A stretch of DNA of 64,000 bases from contig NZ_JAGGPP010000033.1 of the NCBI RefSeq assembly GCF_018613755.1, positions 39,702 to 103,701 of the forward strand, written 5' to 3'. Numbering within the stretch: the stretch's first letter is position 1; each line of letters starts with the position of its first letter. Source of the stretch: Arthrobacter sp. ISL-72 (GTDB lineage Bacteria > Actinomycetota > Actinomycetes > Actinomycetales > Micrococcaceae). Shown here piece after piece: positions 63,569-64,000 of the stretch. Under the pieces are notes generated by a model. The model had not been told where the DNA came from, searched no databases, and worked only from the letters and a program-made list of their open reading frames with translations. The position numbers were made by a program, and so were the translations under genes.

Positions 63569-63905
63569 CTGATCCCGCAGGTCCACCTGCACTTCGACCC
63601 CGCGACCCAGTCGGCTCGTCTATCTGCTGGCCAGAGCGGCAGCCCGTTGGCACGGCAGCGGATGGACTTCCTCATCCTGTTCTCCAGCAGACATCGCGTG
63701 GTCCTCGAGGTCGACGGGAAGCAGCACTACGCGAACGGCGATACCGGCGAGCCCAGCCCTCTACAGCGAGATGGTCTCCGAGGACCGACGGCTCAGGCTC
63801 GCCGGCTACGAGGTCTACCGGTTTGGCGGGGCCGAGTTGATTTTAGGTAACTTTTTTGTACCGGGCAGCGGACCCGAACGGTCGGGGCGGGCAAGGAATG
63901 CATAA
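63569..63905 (+). pseudogene. C-terminal fragment of an AbiJ-NTD-type hypothetical protein
   Basis: The translation LIPQVHLHFDPATQSARL, RQRMDFLILFSSRHRVVLEV and DGKQHYANGD matches the conserved C-terminal domain found in a family of large hypothetical proteins with AbiJ-like N-terminal domains (abortive-infection context). A frameshift near 63755-63765 is needed to reach MVSEDRRLRLAGYEVYRFGG, then the fragment ends at 63903-63905. The EVDGKQHY pattern resembles nuclease-like active sites. The 5' part was lost at the junction with the IS21 element. Family recall is from memory. Confidence 0.55.
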
Positions 63906-63930
63906 GGTTGCTCTCAACTTGCCCGCCCCG
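63883..63930. repeat. Perfect 13-bp inverted repeat
   Basis: CGGGGCGGGCAAG (63883-63895) and CTTGCCCGCCCCG (63918-63930) pair perfectly around a 22-nt loop. Behind it, GTGTTACTGGTG occurs at 63930 and again near 63977. It could be a terminator or the end of another mobile element that continues past the window. Confidence 0.6.
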
Positions 63931-64000
63931 TGTTACTGGTGGTGCTCTGGTCGTCTCAAGCTGTCCGACGACCAGGTGTTACTGGTGTTGCTGTATCCGT

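Overview
The window is GC-rich DNA that fits a soil actinobacterium of the Arthrobacter/Pseudarthrobacter group (Micrococcaceae). Pointers are the GAF-ANTAR regulators, the DUF4193 zinc-ribbon protein, a DUF222/HNH remnant, split actinobacterial-style sugar ABC operons and frequent GTG/TTG starts. Genus is an inference from gene content; no rRNA or other phylogenetic marker is present.

Layout. 1-18.3 kb is mostly core-like: end of a glycosyltransferase, a PrmC-like methyltransferase, a secreted multidomain alpha-amylase, a zinc alcohol dehydrogenase, a histidine phosphatase, two GAF-ANTAR genes (one frameshifted), a broken YtcJ-type amidohydrolase, a permease remnant, an HhH-GPD repair protein, then a complete ureABCEFGD operon translationally coupled to a NiCoT nickel transporter, and a DUF4193 gene. 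18.3-25.8 kb is a sugar or polyol locus: LacI regulator, lipoprotein binding protein, two permeases (no ATPase), two Gfo/Idh/MocA oxidoreductases and a ThuA protein. 25.8-26.7 kb is gene debris. 26.7-31.4 kb is a GntR-controlled cluster with an ornithine-cyclodeaminase-like protein, an MFS carrier and an amidohydrolase.

31.4-38.4 kb is an accessory stretch: cold-shock gene, pRiA4b ORF-3 protein, serine resolvase, ISL3 and tyrosine-recombinase remnants, an e(P4)-type phosphatase, a nonsense-mutated RES-domain gene, and diverged repeats resembling resolvase half-sites. 38.4-51.2 kb is a catabolic locus best read as L-carnitine degradation. An XRE-TetR fusion regulator, a beta-keto acid cleavage enzyme, carnitine dehydrogenase and a betainyl-CoA-type thioesterase are coupled to a Dpp-type ABC importer. 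A nearby unit encodes an acetoacetate-CoA ligase that would recover the acetoacetate released by the cleavage step. A divergent alpha/beta hydrolase may supply substrate.

51.8-58.1 kb holds a second pRiA4b ORF-3 protein, a hypothetical gene, and a compact unassigned pathway: a divergent SDR, an MHS-type carrier, a split transketolase and a FadR-type GntR regulator. Four copies of one operator motif (consensus TGTnAACAGTCnAC) sit on the -35 boxes of both divergent promoters, in the carrier leader and in front of the regulator. 58.1-64 kb contains a flavin reductase with a MarR-type palindrome, a deletion derivative of an IS3 element, a glycogen-debranching-type enzyme whose conserved N-terminus has no standard start codon, and a truncated IS21 element against an AbiJ-type remnant.

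The most promising undescribed systems are the SDR/carrier/split-transketolase unit and the carnitine-type locus with its fusion regulator and peptide-type importer. No rRNA, tRNA or CRISPR array was recognised.
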